From Labrenzia sp. PHM005 (GTDB lineage: Bacteria > Pseudomonadota > Alphaproteobacteria > Rhizobiales > Stappiaceae), in the NCBI RefSeq assembly GCF_006517275.1, contig NZ_CP041191.1, positions 1,110,501-1,174,500 on the forward strand: DNA of 64,000 bases, written 5' to 3'. Both the position numbers and the translations under genes were made by a program. This document shows, piece by piece, positions 28,258 through 37,786 of the stretch; position 1 is the stretch's first letter; the number at the start of each line of letters is the position of its first letter. The notes below the pieces were generated by a model that had not been told where the DNA came from, searched no databases, and worked only from the letters and a program-made list of their open reading frames with translations.

Positions 28258-28533
28258 GATCCTTATTCCAAAATCCGGTCTTCTGACCGACTTCACCGCA
28301 ACCTTTTGCCGCGCTGCCGTAATGTCATGTTTGCGACGCAACCTTGGCAAAGCACGGCAAATTACATGTTTAGACCTTTTGCTGCGATTGACAGCTGCCG
28401 CGCAGGTCAGTACCGTCCCGCGCCATGCGCCACGGTTGGCTTGTTTCCGCCGTTTGTGACGAAATGTTGCAAGATGGAGCAAGTCCTTTAATGCGGTGCG
28501 GTGAAAGCCGGCCCAGCAAGAGGTTGAGACCAA

Positions 28534-29283
28534 ATGAAAATCCTCGTCCCCGTAAAACGGGTCATCGACTATAACGTGAAAGTCCGCGTCAAGCCGGACG
28601 GTTCTGGTGTGGATCTTGCCAACGTCAAGATGTCCATGAACCCGTTTGACGAAATCTCCGTGGAAGAAGCTTTGCGGCTGAAGGAAGCCGGCAAGGCAAC
28701 CGAAGTCGTCGTTGTTTCTGTGGGCCCGCAGCAGGCAACTGAAACCCTGCGTACCGGCCTGGCCATGGGGGCTGACCGCGGCATTCTGGTCAAGACAGAC
28801 GAAACCACTGAGCCGCTGGCCGTTGCCAAAATCCTAAAAGGTATCGTTGAAGCTGAAGAGCCGGGCCTTGTGATCCTCGGCAAACAAGCGATCGACGACG
28901 ACTGCAACCAGACTGGTCAGATGCTGTCTGCGCTTCTCGGCTGGAGCCAGGGCACATTTGCGTCCAAGGTTGATCTTGGTGATGGTACTGTCGATGTCAC
29001 CCGCGAAGTTGACGGCGGCCTGCAGACCGTCAAGCTGAAGCTTCCGGCCATCGTCACCACGGACCTGCGCCTCAATGAACCGCGTTATGCATCCCTGCCG
29101 AACATCATGAAGGCCAAGAAGAAGCCGATCGACGAGAAGACCCCGGACGATTTTGGTGTCGATATCGCACCGCGCCTGACGGTTGTCACCACAACCGAGC
29201 CGCCGGCACGTGAAGCAGGCATCAAGGTTGGCTCCGTGAGCGAACTTGTCGACAAACTCAAGAACGAAGCTGGTGTCCTTTAA
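28534..29283 (+). CDS. etfB: Electron transfer flavoprotein subunit beta
   Basis: 249 residues ([40 protein letters not shown]; and the AMP-binding segment [20 protein letters not shown]). With EtfA it carries electrons from acyl-CoA dehydrogenases to ETF-ubiquinone oxidoreductase. First gene of etfB-etfA-hbd. The 275-base gap upstream contains no other gene. Confidence 0.97.
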   Translation: MKILVPVKRVIDYNVKVRVKPDGSGVDLANVKMSMNPFDEISVEEALRLKEAGKATEVVVVSVGPQQATETLRTGLAMGADRGILVKTDETTEPLAVAKILKGIVEAEEPGLVILGKQAIDDDCNQTGQMLSALLGWSQGTFASKVDLGDGTVDVTREVDGGLQTVKLKLPAIVTTDLRLNEPRYASLPNIMKAKKKPIDEKTPDDFGVDIAPRLTVVTTTEPPAREAGIKVGSVSELVDKLKNEAGVL

Positions 29284-29306
29284 GGACCGTCGCAGGAGGA
29301 AAGAAA

Positions 29307-30239
29307 ATGACAACACTTCTTGTGGCTGAACACGCTGGCGGCGCTCTGAACGATGCAACCGCTAAAGCCATGACCGCTGCTGTAGCGCTCGGTTCTGACG
29401 TCCATGTCCTGGTTGCCGGTAAAGGCGTACAGGCTGTTGCTGAAGCTGCCGCGAAATTGACCGGCGCTGCAAAGGTTCTGGTTGCCGAAAGTGATGCTCT
29501 GGAGCACCAGCTGGCTGAGCCGACAGCTGACTTGATCGTCGGTCTTGCTGGCGACTATGACGCCATCGTTGCGCCGGCAACTGCCAACGGCAAAAACACA
29601 CTGCCGCGGGTTGCTGCTCTGCTTGACGTCATGCAGATCTCTGACATCACCGCCGTTGTCGACGCTGAGACCTTTGAGCGTCCGATCTACGCTGGTAACG
29701 CCATCCAGACGGTCAAATCGGGTGATGCGAAAAAAGTTATCACCGTCCGGACATCTACTTTTGCTGCGGCAGAAGAAGGTGGCTCCGCTGCTGTAGAAGC
29801 TGTGGCAGGCACAGACGGCTCAGGCCTGTCCGAGTTTGTCGGTGAGGAACTGTCCAAGTCAGACCGTCCGGAATTGACTTCCGCCAAGATCATCATCTCC
29901 GGTGGCCGTGCACTCGGCTCTGAAGAGAAGTTCCAGGAAGTCATCATGCCGGTTGCCGATGCTCTCGGTGCCGCTGTCGGTGCGTCACGCGCCGCTGTGG
30001 ACGCCGGTTACGCACCGAACGACTGGCAGGTTGGCCAAACCGGTAAGGTGGTTGCGCCAGATCTCTACATTGCCTGCGGCATCTCCGGTGCCATTCAGCA
30101 CCTTGCTGGCATGAAGGATTCCAAAGTGATCGTCGCGATCAACAAGGACGAAGAGGCGCCGATCTTCCAGGTTGCCGACTACGGTCTGGTCGCGGATTTG
30201 TTCGAAGTTCTGCCGGAACTGAAGGCGTCCGTAGAATAA
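29307..30239 (+). CDS. etfA: Electron transfer flavoprotein subunit alpha
   Basis: 310 residues. The C-terminal FAD-binding domain shows [35 protein letters not shown] and [31 protein letters not shown] in separate segments. AGGAGG lies upstream. It forms the EtfAB heterodimer with the preceding gene. Confidence 0.97.
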   Translation: MTTLLVAEHAGGALNDATAKAMTAAVALGSDVHVLVAGKGVQAVAEAAAKLTGAAKVLVAESDALEHQLAEPTADLIVGLAGDYDAIVAPATANGKNTLPRVAALLDVMQISDITAVVDAETFERPIYAGNAIQTVKSGDAKKVITVRTSTFAAAEEGGSAAVEAVAGTDGSGLSEFVGEELSKSDRPELTSAKIIISGGRALGSEEKFQEVIMPVADALGAAVGASRAAVDAGYAPNDWQVGQTGKVVAPDLYIACGISGAIQHLAGMKDSKVIVAINKDEEAPIFQVADYGLVADLFEVLPELKASVE

Positions 30240-30263
30240 CACCTGCGGCAAATTGATCACGGG

Positions 30264-30295
30264 CCCCGGGGTGAATGTCAGTTTTCGTCCCGGGG
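30264..30295 (+). terminator. Hairpin after etfA, possible attenuating terminator
   Basis: CCCCGGG and CCCGGGG form a 7-base stem with an 18-base loop and are followed by TTCTT, 25 bases after etfA. The weak T-run suggests partial termination before the dehydrogenase gene. Confidence 0.5.
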
Positions 30296-30375
30296 TTCTT
30301 GCTGTTCGGCTCAAGACTTGCCAAAAATAGCCGCAACAGGCCGTGAAAGGCATTTCATTTAGATCGGATATTCAG

Positions 30376-31257
30376 ATGGCAGTCGAAATCAAAAAAATCG
30401 GCGTGATTGGCGCGGGTCAAATGGGCAGCGGTATTGCGCATGTATGTGCACTTGCTGGCTACGACGTCGGCCTAAGCGATATCTCCATGGAACGGATCGA
30501 ATCCGGTCTGGCCTCGATCAACGGCAATATGGCCCGCCAGGTCTCCAAGTCGATCATTACCGAAGAAGAACGCACCGGCGCGCTCAGCCGCCTCAAGGCA
30601 GTTGAAGATGTCGATCTTTTGAGCGATGCGGATCTGGTGATTGAATCGGCTGTTGAGAATGAGCAGGTCAAACGCAAGATCTTCTCCCAGTTGTGCCCGA
30701 TCCTGAAGCCGGAAGCCATTCTGGCAACCAACACCTCTTCCATTTCTATCACCCGGCTTGCGGCCACGACGGACCGTCCGGAACGATTCATCGGCATTCA
30801 TTTCATGAATCCGGTGCCGATCATGGAATTGGTTGAGCTGGTGCGGGGCATTGCGACCGAAGACGAGACGTTCGAAGCGTCCAAACAATTCTGCGATCGC
30901 TTGGGCAAACAAATCGCAGTTGCTGAAGATTTCCCGGCCTTTATGGTCAACCGCATCCTGCTGCCGATGATCAACGAAGCGATCTATACCCTTTACGAAG
31001 GTGTTGGTTCGGTAGAATCCATCGACAAGGCGATGAAGCTTGGCGCCAACCACCCGATGGGTCCGCTGCAGCTGGCCGACTTCATTGGCCTCGACACCTG
31101 CCTGTCGATCATGCAGGTGCTTTATGAGGGGCTGGCGGACACCAAATACCGTCCGTGTCCGCTTTTGGTGAAGTACGTCGAGGCAGGCTGGCTCGGCCGC
31201 AAAACCCAGCGCGGTTTCTACGATTACCGCGGCGACGTTCCGGTGCCGACCCGCTAA
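30376..31257 (+). CDS. hbd: 3-hydroxybutyryl-CoA dehydrogenase
   Basis: About 293 residues. The NAD-binding motif KKIGVIGAGQMGSGIAHVCA is at the N-terminus, FIGIHFMNPVPIMELVELV and DFPAFMVNRILLPMINEA are in the body, and the C-terminal domain has ANHPMGPLQLADFIGLD. It oxidises 3-hydroxyacyl-CoA in fatty acid or polyhydroxybutyrate metabolism. I take the ATG at 30376. The position after etfBA is commonly seen in related bacteria. Confidence 0.95.
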   Translation: MAVEIKKIGVIGAGQMGSGIAHVCALAGYDVGLSDISMERIESGLASINGNMARQVSKSIITEEERTGALSRLKAVEDVDLLSDADLVIESAVENEQVKRKIFSQLCPILKPEAILATNTSSISITRLAATTDRPERFIGIHFMNPVPIMELVELVRGIATEDETFEASKQFCDRLGKQIAVAEDFPAFMVNRILLPMINEAIYTLYEGVGSVESIDKAMKLGANHPMGPLQLADFIGLDTCLSIMQVLYEGLADTKYRPCPLLVKYVEAGWLGRKTQRGFYDYRGDVPVPTR

Positions 31258-31266
31258 GTCCGCCTC

Positions 31267-32754
31267 GTGAATCTTGCCCGCTACTGCCTGACCAACGCCG
31301 ACCCAAATCCGGCCAAAACCGCGCTGGAAGTGGTTGGCGCATGCGGCGAGCGTTTAGAAACCTGGACATATGGCGATCTGACCCGGTCTGTTCTGGCTGT
31401 CGCGGCAGGTCTGAAGGCGGAAGGTTTTGAAACAGGCGACCGGGTTCTCTTGCGGATCGGCCACTCCAGCGATTTTCCGCTCCTGTTTTTTGGTGCCATT
31501 GCCGCCGGGCTGGTCCCCGTGCCGACATCCGCGCTGCTGACATCTTTGGAAACGAACACGATCCTCGCAGATTGTGGTGCAGCACTGGTGATCCATGATG
31601 GCAAAACTTCATTGCCAGATACCGGTGCCGCGAGGTTCTTTGGTCCAAATGAGATTGAAAAGCTCAAACAGGCAGCGCCTGCAGGTTTTGCCGAAACCCA
31701 GGCCGATGACCCTGCCTTTTTGATTTACACCTCCGGTACCAGTGGCACCCCGAAGGGCGTTTTACATGCTCAGCGATCCGCCCCGGCACGAGCGCCGATG
31801 TATCAGGGCTGGTATGGCATCAGCGCAGAAGACAGGTTGCTGCATGCAGGGGCGTTTAATTGGACCTATACCCTGGGTGTCGGTCTGATGGATCCCTGGG
31901 CCAATGGTGCGACAAGCGTCGTCTATGACGGGCCACGCGATCCACATGTCTGGCCGGAAATTCTTGAAACCAGTAAGGCCACATTGTTTGCGGCAGTTCC
32001 AAGCCTTTACCGGCGCATCTTAAAATATGCGGATGTCTCGCAAACCTCTTTTCCTGACCTGCGCCACGGGTTGACAGCGGGGGAAGCCCTACAGGCCGCG
32101 CTCTATCATGACTGGAAAGAGCGAAGCGGACGGGAGCTCTATGAAGCGCTCGGCATGAGCGAGATTTCTACCTATCTTTCCAGCAGTCCCGGCGTACCAG
32201 TCAAGCCAGGGTCTCCCGGCCGGCCGCAACCCGGCCGCAAAGTCGCTATTTTGGACGAGGGTTCAGAAGTGGCCCAGCCTGCGGCTGCAGATACACCAGG
32301 ACTTTTGGCCGTTCATCGCGATGAACCGGGCCTCATGCTCGGCTATTGGAACCGCCCAGACGACACCAGTGCCGCATTTCTTGGCGACTGGTTCCTGACG
32401 GGTGATAGGGCCCGCGAGGATGCCGACGGCTACTATTGGTATGAGGGGCGCGCCGACGATCTGATGAATGCGTTTGGATACCGGGTTGCGCCGGAAGAGG
32501 TCGAACGAGCATTGGCGGCGCATCCAAGCGTCTCAGAAGTTGCCGTCACCGCCGTTCCCGCAGGCTCTGGGGTCGATCTTATTACCGCATTTGTGGTTCC
32601 CGCTGCGCCGGACAGTTTCAGCGAAGATGAGCTTGCCGCTTTTGCCGGGGAAAGGCTTGCTGACTATAAACGTCCGAAGGTCTACCGGCCTGTTGCCGAA
32701 TTGCCGCGTACCCCATCCGGAAAGGTGCAGCGCAAAGCTCTGCGGAATGTTTAA
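31267..32754 (+). CDS. Acyl-CoA synthetase, AMP-forming (benzoate-CoA ligase-like)
   Basis: 495 residues starting with GTG, nine bases after the dehydrogenase. Motifs: the ATP loop LIYTSGTSGTPKGVLH, YEALGMSEISTYL, TGDRAREDADGYYWYEGRADD, and PRTPSGKVQRKALR with the catalytic lysine. It activates a carboxylic acid, aromatic or aliphatic, to its CoA thioester. Probably in one operon with the preceding dehydrogenase. Confidence 0.92.
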   Translation: MNLARYCLTNADPNPAKTALEVVGACGERLETWTYGDLTRSVLAVAAGLKAEGFETGDRVLLRIGHSSDFPLLFFGAIAAGLVPVPTSALLTSLETNTILADCGAALVIHDGKTSLPDTGAARFFGPNEIEKLKQAAPAGFAETQADDPAFLIYTSGTSGTPKGVLHAQRSAPARAPMYQGWYGISAEDRLLHAGAFNWTYTLGVGLMDPWANGATSVVYDGPRDPHVWPEILETSKATLFAAVPSLYRRILKYADVSQTSFPDLRHGLTAGEALQAALYHDWKERSGRELYEALGMSEISTYLSSSPGVPVKPGSPGRPQPGRKVAILDEGSEVAQPAAADTPGLLAVHRDEPGLMLGYWNRPDDTSAAFLGDWFLTGDRAREDADGYYWYEGRADDLMNAFGYRVAPEEVERALAAHPSVSEVAVTAVPAGSGVDLITAFVVPAAPDSFSEDELAAFAGERLADYKRPKVYRPVAELPRTPSGKVQRKALRNV

Positions 32755-32781
32755 AACCTTCTGAATTAAAGTAAATTTTCA

Positions 32782-32796
32782 TTAACCTCTGCTTAA
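32782..32796 (+). promoter_or_regulatory. CtrA-type binding site upstream of the small motility-like genes
   Basis: TTAACCTCTGCTTAA fits TTAA-N7-TTAA exactly. It lies 41 bases upstream of the ATG of the first YjfB-like gene. CtrA controls motility genes in many alphaproteobacteria. Confidence 0.6.
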
Positions 32797-32836
32797 GCCC
32801 GCTCCGGTACAAGGGATCTACCTTCAGGAGACCAAG

Positions 32837-33040
32837 ATGGACAGCGTTGGACTAGCCAACACCTTTGTAGCTATGAACCAGGCCCAAACCGGCCAGGCGA
32901 TTCAGGCTGAAATGATGAAAATGGCAGCCCAACAAGACGCCAATCTCGTAGCACTCCTTCAGCAGGGCGCTGAGAATCTGCAAACCACCCAAGCAGCTCC
33001 ACCTCCGGGCCTTGGCAGTCAGGTCGACGTTACCGCCTGA
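32837..33040 (+). CDS. YjfB-like putative motility protein, copy 1
   Basis: 67 residues, helical, Met- and Gln-rich, with no signal peptide. It resembles the short YjfB family (putative motility protein) and ends GLGSQVDVTA. AGGAG lies six bases before the ATG. The same C-terminal pattern recurs in the two following genes. The function is unproven. Confidence 0.7.
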   Translation: MDSVGLANTFVAMNQAQTGQAIQAEMMKMAAQQDANLVALLQQGAENLQTTQAAPPPGLGSQVDVTA

Positions 33041-33365
33041 ATTCCTGATAACAATTCCAATCTGTCGGCGGATCCATTACCGCTATTTGTTTCGTGCTTT
33101 GCAAGGCAATGGTGACTTTGCTTTGCGTTTCGCCCGGTGTTCAGCACTGCCGCAGCTAGTGCCTGAGGCCAATGACGGCCTGAGCTTTGTAAAAATGTAT
33201 ATAAAATCAGATGCTTGAGTAGAATTCATTCAAATTTTAATCAAATTGCTCAAGAAAAAGAAAACCCGCATCAACGCTGCTTATCAGTATTTCCCTCATT
33301 TTTCCTAGTTTCGCTAAAATTGAGCCTAAATAGCTAAGAGTCTGAAACCAAGAATTGGTAAGACG
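33041..33365. other. A/T-rich intergenic region between YjfB-like copies 1 and 2
   Basis: 325 bases, markedly A/T-rich after about 33190. Arms CTTGAG (33214-33219) and CTCAAG (33249-33254) are inverted repeats around an A/T-rich core. The region probably holds the promoter for the next two small genes. No gene is visible. Confidence 0.5.
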
Positions 33366-33626
33366 ATGCCAGAAGGTATTGGATACGGATCAGCTTTGGC
33401 ATTCCGGCCGTCTTTGCAAGTTCCGCGGATCGATCAGGTTGCGGAGCAGGCACAAACGATCAACGCCAAGCAGTCCGCAGCTGTTGCCGAGACTGTTCAA
33501 CGGCAAGCGAATTTCAGCGCCAACAGAGCTGAAGCCTTGTCGCGTCAGGCCGAGCAGTTGCAACAACGCGCACAGCCTGCCGACCCTGGAGCAGGTTTGG
33601 GCAACCGGCTGGATATTTCCGTGTAA
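33366..33626 (+). CDS. Small protein with YjfB-like C-terminus, copy 2
   Basis: 86 residues. The middle is a helical, Gln/Ala-rich stretch (QVAEQAQTINAKQSAAVAET) and the end is GLGNRLDISV, matching the other two copies. It lies 42 bases before copy 3. No signal peptide or membrane helix. A link to motility is only by family resemblance and the upstream CtrA-type site of copy 1. Confidence 0.65.
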   Translation: MPEGIGYGSALAFRPSLQVPRIDQVAEQAQTINAKQSAAVAETVQRQANFSANRAEALSRQAEQLQQRAQPADPGAGLGNRLDISV

Positions 33627-33668
33627 CAGGAAATCCAGCCAAATCATTGCGCCAAAGGAGTATTGAGT

Positions 33669-33881
33669 ATGGCGAGCGTATCTGACAGCACATCCTCGCA
33701 AGCGGCCTATAATACGGCCAATGTGCGCAGTGAGCTGGCGGCGAATGCGGTCCGTGATCAGAACGATCAGGAACGTCAAGTCGCACAGCGGCTTGAGGAG
33801 GCTCAGGCCACCAGTGAAGAGGACCGCCGCGAGCAGCGGCAGATCCCAGGCCTTGGCGAAGCCGTCGACATTACTGTCTGA
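33669..33881 (+). CDS. Small protein with YjfB-like C-terminus, copy 3
   Basis: 70 residues, highly charged in the middle (NDQERQVAQRLEEAQATSEE), ending PGLGEAVDITV. GGAG lies eight bases upstream of the ATG at 33669, which I prefer to a TTG at 33663. Convergent with the TlpA gene. Third member of the run sharing GLG-x-x-[VL]-D-[VI]-[TS]-[VA] at the C-terminus. Confidence 0.65.
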   Translation: MASVSDSTSSQAAYNTANVRSELAANAVRDQNDQERQVAQRLEEAQATSEEDRREQRQIPGLGEAVDITV

Positions 33882-33900
33882 GTGATTTTTGCGGAGGCGA

Positions 33901-34563
33901 TTACGCCTCCGGTTTCCCCATCGCTGCGTTGATCAGCGCTTTGGCCTCGCCGGATGCCCATTCCGCGGGGCCATACATCGTTCCGACTTCACAGCCGTCG
34001 GGGCTGATCAAGATAGTTGTCGGCAGTCCGGTAGCGCGGGCGACTCTCCGCAAATCTTTCAAAAGCCCATTTGAAGCGTCTGAATAATAGGCGAGATGGC
34101 CGACGCCAATCTCGTCCAAAAAGGCTTTTGGTTTTTCTGGTCCACCACGGTCCAGATTGACCGCGACCACTTCAAAACCTTCATTGCCGAGATCCGCCTG
34201 AAGCTCATCCAGAGCAGGCATTTCCTTGCGGCAGGGTGCACACCAGGTAGCCCACAGGTTCAATAGAACGGTCCGGTCTTTAAAGCCGGCCATGGTGATC
34301 GGTTGATCATCTGGTCCCTTGAACGTTAGCCCGCTCAGGTCAAGCGGCTGGCTCGCCGGTAAGAAGGCCGCGACCTCCCCCTTGGCATGAGGGGTGGCCG
34401 CTTCTGCAGAAACCAGCGCAGCCGAACAGCTTTCGCCCCCAGCGTTGTTGCCATTTTGGCCGTTGATCACGTATAGAGCCGCTACAGCGGCCACGACACC
34501 CGCCAGCCCAGCGGCATAATAGCTTCGTCTGGAGGACTTGGCAGGTTCGGTAGGCTTCGTCAT
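33901..34563 (-). CDS. tlpA: TlpA family thioredoxin-like disulfide reductase
   Basis: 220 residues, anchored by an N-terminal helix (about residues 15-33) with a periplasmic thioredoxin fold. The active site is [18 protein letters not shown]. In the family, TlpA reduces or matures periplasmic proteins such as cytochrome oxidase. Divergent from argH, 41 bases apart. An inverted repeat GGAGGCG/CGCCTCC spans its stop codon (33893-33910), but the flanks are not typical of a terminator. Confidence 0.92.
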   Translation of the reverse strand: MTKPTEPAKSSRRSYYAAGLAGVVAAVAALYVINGQNGNNAGGESCSAALVSAEAATPHAKGEVAAFLPASQPLDLSGLTFKGPDDQPITMAGFKDRTVLLNLWATWCAPCRKEMPALDELQADLGNEGFEVVAVNLDRGGPEKPKAFLDEIGVGHLAYYSDASNGLLKDLRRVARATGLPTTILISPDGCEVGTMYGPAEWASGEAKALINAAMGKPEA

Positions 34564-34604
34564 TCGTTCACACCTCGCAAGGGGCGCCTCTTAAAGGACA
34601 GGAC

Positions 34605-35990
34605 ATGAGCAATCGCATGTGGGGCGGCCGGTTCGCCGAAGGACCGGACGCCATCATGGAGGAAATCAACGCCTCCATCGATTACGACAAGAAGCTTTAT
34701 AAGCAAGACATTGACGGCTCAAAAGCCCATGTGCGCATGCTCGCGGAAAAAGACATTGTGACGCGGGACGATGCCGACAAGATCGTTCAAGGTCTAGACA
34801 CAATCCTGTCAGAAATCGAAAACGGCGACTTCAAGTTCTCCCGGGCGTTGGAAGATATTCATATGAATATCGAAGCGCGGCTCGCAGAACTGATTGGTCC
34901 GGCGGCAGGTCGCTTGCACACGGCCCGTTCGCGCAACGACCAGGTTGCGACGGATTTCCGCCTGTGGGTGCGCGATACGCTGGACACGCTTGATGATCAG
35001 CTGACGGAGCTGATGCAGGTGCTGGCTGAAAAGGCTGAGACGCATGCCGGGGATGTCATGCCGGGCTTTACGCACCTTCAGTCTGCTCAGCCGGTGACCT
35101 TTGGCCATCATTTGCTCGCCTATGTCGAAATGTTTGCGCGCGACCGCGGCCGGGTGCGCGATGCCCGCAAACGCATGAACGAATGCCCGCTGGGGTCTGC
35201 GGCCCTTGCCGGAACCTCCTTCCCGATTGACCGCAAGATGACCGCGGAAGCGCTTGGCTTCGACCGTCCGACCGCAAATTCGCTTGATGCCGTATCAGAC
35301 CGGGACTTCGTCATTGAAGCATTGTCCGCTGCGTCCTTGGCTGCGATGCACTTGTCCCGTTTGGCGGAAGAAATCGTCGTTTGGTGCTCGGCACAGTTCG
35401 GTTTTGTTAAATTGTCCGACAAGTTCTCCACCGGCTCTTCGATCATGCCGCAGAAGAAAAATCCGGATGCGGCCGAACTGGTACGCGCCAAGACGGGCCG
35501 GATCTACGGATCATTGCAAGCGCTTCTGGTGATGATGAAAGGGCTGCCGCTCGCCTATTCCAAGGATATGCAAGAAGACAAGGAACAGGCCTTTGACGGA
35601 CTTGCCAGCATTTCTTTGGCGCTGGCGGCCATGACGGGAATGATGCGCGATCTCGAGCCGGCGACAAAGTCCATGAAAAAGGCGGCCGGTTCTGGTTATT
35701 CCACCGCAACTGACCTCGCCGACTGGCTGGTCCGGGTGCTTGGCCTGCCGTTCCGGGATGCCCATCATGTCACCGGCGCGATTGTGGCGATCGCCGTTGA
35801 GAAGAACGTCGAGCTGCACAAGGTCACTTTGGAAGAAATGCAGGCCGTGGAACCGAAGATCACGGACGAAATCTTCTCTGTGCTGTCGGTCGACAAATCC
35901 GTCCGTAGCCGGGTGAGCTACGGCGGCACATCACCAGTGAATGTGCGCAAACAAGCGCGCCGCTGGCTCAAGGACCTGGCCAAAGCCTGA
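34605..35990 (+). CDS. argH: Argininosuccinate lyase
   Basis: The last step of arginine synthesis: argininosuccinate to arginine and fumarate. 461 residues ([40 protein letters not shown]; and the fumarase/aspartase signature [20 protein letters not shown]). First gene of argH-lptM-lysA. Confidence 0.98.
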   Translation: MSNRMWGGRFAEGPDAIMEEINASIDYDKKLYKQDIDGSKAHVRMLAEKDIVTRDDADKIVQGLDTILSEIENGDFKFSRALEDIHMNIEARLAELIGPAAGRLHTARSRNDQVATDFRLWVRDTLDTLDDQLTELMQVLAEKAETHAGDVMPGFTHLQSAQPVTFGHHLLAYVEMFARDRGRVRDARKRMNECPLGSAALAGTSFPIDRKMTAEALGFDRPTANSLDAVSDRDFVIEALSAASLAAMHLSRLAEEIVVWCSAQFGFVKLSDKFSTGSSIMPQKKNPDAAELVRAKTGRIYGSLQALLVMMKGLPLAYSKDMQEDKEQAFDGLASISLALAAMTGMMRDLEPATKSMKKAAGSGYSTATDLADWLVRVLGLPFRDAHHVTGAIVAIAVEKNVELHKVTLEEMQAVEPKITDEIFSVLSVDKSVRSRVSYGGTSPVNVRKQARRWLKDLAKA

Positions 35991-36107
35991 TTGCCGCCCG
36001 CAAATCCCGCATGACAGGCGAGACTGGCCTTGCCCATTTCAGTCTGTCATGCGAGGAGAGAGCAGAATGATTTATTCGCCACAAGGGTTGAGCCAAAAAG
36101 GGCTGTG

Positions 36108-36335
36108 ATGGTGACGACACGCCGCTTGAAGATATTTGCGATGACCGGCATTTGCCTGGGCCTGGTATTGGCCGGATGCGGGCGCAAGTCGGCACTTGAG
36201 GTGCCTGGCGCTGCAACTCAGGCACCGGCAAACACCGCTGCTTCAGAATCCAATGTTCCGGCAGCCGGGACATCCGAGCCTGCGGCCCCGGCATCTAACG
36301 GTGGCTTCATCTTGGATCCGTTGATCGGCCAATAG
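36108..36335 (+). CDS. lptM: LptM-like small lipoprotein
   Basis: 75 residues. The N-terminal helix and lipobox LVLAGC are followed by GRKSALEVP, the short conserved LptM (YifL) motif, then a Pro/Ala-rich tail. LptM assists LptD assembly in the outer membrane in enterobacteria. The position between argH and lysA is the usual one. The start at 36108 is chosen to give a normal signal sequence. Confidence 0.8.
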   Translation: MVTTRRLKIFAMTGICLGLVLAGCGRKSALEVPGAATQAPANTAASESNVPAAGTSEPAAPASNGGFILDPLIGQ

Positions 36336-36384
36336 GGGCGAAAGTCCGAAAACTTCAGAACACCAAGCTGTACGGGGTATTCCC

Positions 36385-37659
36385 TTGCATCATTTCGACT
36401 ATAAAGGCGGCGCCCTATTTGCTGAAGGCGTGGCCATTGAAGATATCGCCCGTGAAGTTGGGACGCCGTTTTATGTCTATTCAACGGCAACATTGACCCG
36501 GCACTACGAGGTGTTTTCCTCTGCCTTTGCCGATATCCCATCGCTGGTCTGTTATGCGATGAAGGCCAATTCCAACCAGGCTGTGCTTGCGACCTTGGCG
36601 CAGCTCGGTGCCGGCATGGATGTGGTCTCGGAAGGCGAATTGCGCCGTGCACGGGCAGCTGGCGTACCGGCAGAAAAGATTGTTTTTTCCGGGGTTGGCA
36701 AAACCGAAGCCGAACAGGCTTATGCGCTGGAAGAAGACATCCTGTGCTTTAACGTCGAATCCGAGCCGGAACTGCACCAACTCTCTCGCGTGGCAACACA
36801 AATGGGCAAGACGGCCCGGGTGTCCATGCGCATCAATCCGGACGTCGACGCCAAGACCCACGCCAAAATCGCGACCGGCAAAGCCGAAAATAAATTCGGC
36901 ATTCCGTGGCAGCGCGCACGGGAAGTCTATGCAGAAGCTGCCAGCCTGCCCGGACTGAAAGTGACCGGCATCGACATGCATATTGGTTCCCAAATTACCG
37001 AGCTGGAGCCATTCGACAATGCCTTTGCCCGGCTCGGAGAGCTGATCACCGACTTGAGAGGCCAGGGCCACGCGATTGATCATGTCGATCTCGGTGGGGG
37101 GCTCGGAATTCCTTATGTCACCGACAATGACCCGCCACCGCACCCGGACGCTTATGCGGAAGTGGTGAAAAAGCACGTCCGGGAACTTGATTGTAAAGTC
37201 ATGTTCGAGCCGGGCCGTATGATCGCTGGTAACGCTGGGATCTTGGTGACCAAGGTCATTTACGTCAAAGACGGTGCGGACAAGAAGTTCGTCATCGTCG
37301 ATGGCGGCATGAATGATCTTATCCGGCCAACACTTTATGAGGCCTATCACGAAGTCCGCCCAGTGACGGAGCCTGACCCGGATTCGGATCGAATCACAGC
37401 CGATATCGTGGGTCCGGTGTGCGAAACCGGTGACTTTTTGGCTCAAAACAGGGATATGCCCAAAGTAAACGCCGGAGAAATGCTGGCTGTTTATTCCGCT
37501 GGCGCCTATGGCGCTGTTCAGTCCAGCACTTATAACTCCCGGCTTTTGGTGCCAGAAGTCCTCGTAAATGCTGATCAATTTGCGGTAATCCGGCCCCGGC
37601 CAAGCTTTCAAGAATTGCTCGATCTCGACAAAATCCCGGATTGGCTCAACAACTCGTGA
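36385..37659 (+). CDS. lysA: Diaminopimelate decarboxylase
   Basis: A PLP enzyme making lysine from meso-diaminopimelate. 424 residues beginning with TTG (MHHFDYKGG, the usual start of alphaproteobacterial LysA). The PLP lysine is in CYAMKANSN. HIGSQI, GGGLGIPY, EPGRMIAGNAG and CETGDFLA complete the signature. A 393-residue frame on the opposite strand is a shadow. Confidence 0.97.
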   Translation: MHHFDYKGGALFAEGVAIEDIAREVGTPFYVYSTATLTRHYEVFSSAFADIPSLVCYAMKANSNQAVLATLAQLGAGMDVVSEGELRRARAAGVPAEKIVFSGVGKTEAEQAYALEEDILCFNVESEPELHQLSRVATQMGKTARVSMRINPDVDAKTHAKIATGKAENKFGIPWQRAREVYAEAASLPGLKVTGIDMHIGSQITELEPFDNAFARLGELITDLRGQGHAIDHVDLGGGLGIPYVTDNDPPPHPDAYAEVVKKHVRELDCKVMFEPGRMIAGNAGILVTKVIYVKDGADKKFVIVDGGMNDLIRPTLYEAYHEVRPVTEPDPDSDRITADIVGPVCETGDFLAQNRDMPKVNAGEMLAVYSAGAYGAVQSSTYNSRLLVPEVLVNADQFAVIRPRPSFQELLDLDKIPDWLNNS

Positions 37660-37786
37660 CAAAATCCTCCGGAAATTAGTTGTTTCAGCAACTTGCCGGA
37701 CAGGCCGTGATGCCTCACTCTTATAGAGATGGGCAGATCAAGGTGTTGGTCGCTGTCGGCCATCAGCCTCTGCAGAGGATCCGGAG

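Noticed and set aside
28388..28416. TTGACA with 17-base spacing upstream of etfB as a sigma-70 promoter
   Set aside because: The -35 hexamer is perfect but the -10 (TACCGT) matches only half of the consensus. Too weak to annotate.
33893..33910. GGAGGCG-4-CGCCTCC as a terminator between copy 3 and tlpA
   Set aside because: The stem is good, but neither strand has a proper T-run after it, and it includes the tlpA stop codon. It is mentioned in the tlpA entry only.
36481..37662. 393-residue open frame on the minus strand opposite lysA
   Set aside because: It lies wholly antisense to a textbook lysA, has no recognisable motif or ribosome-binding site, and follows from the codon bias of the real gene.
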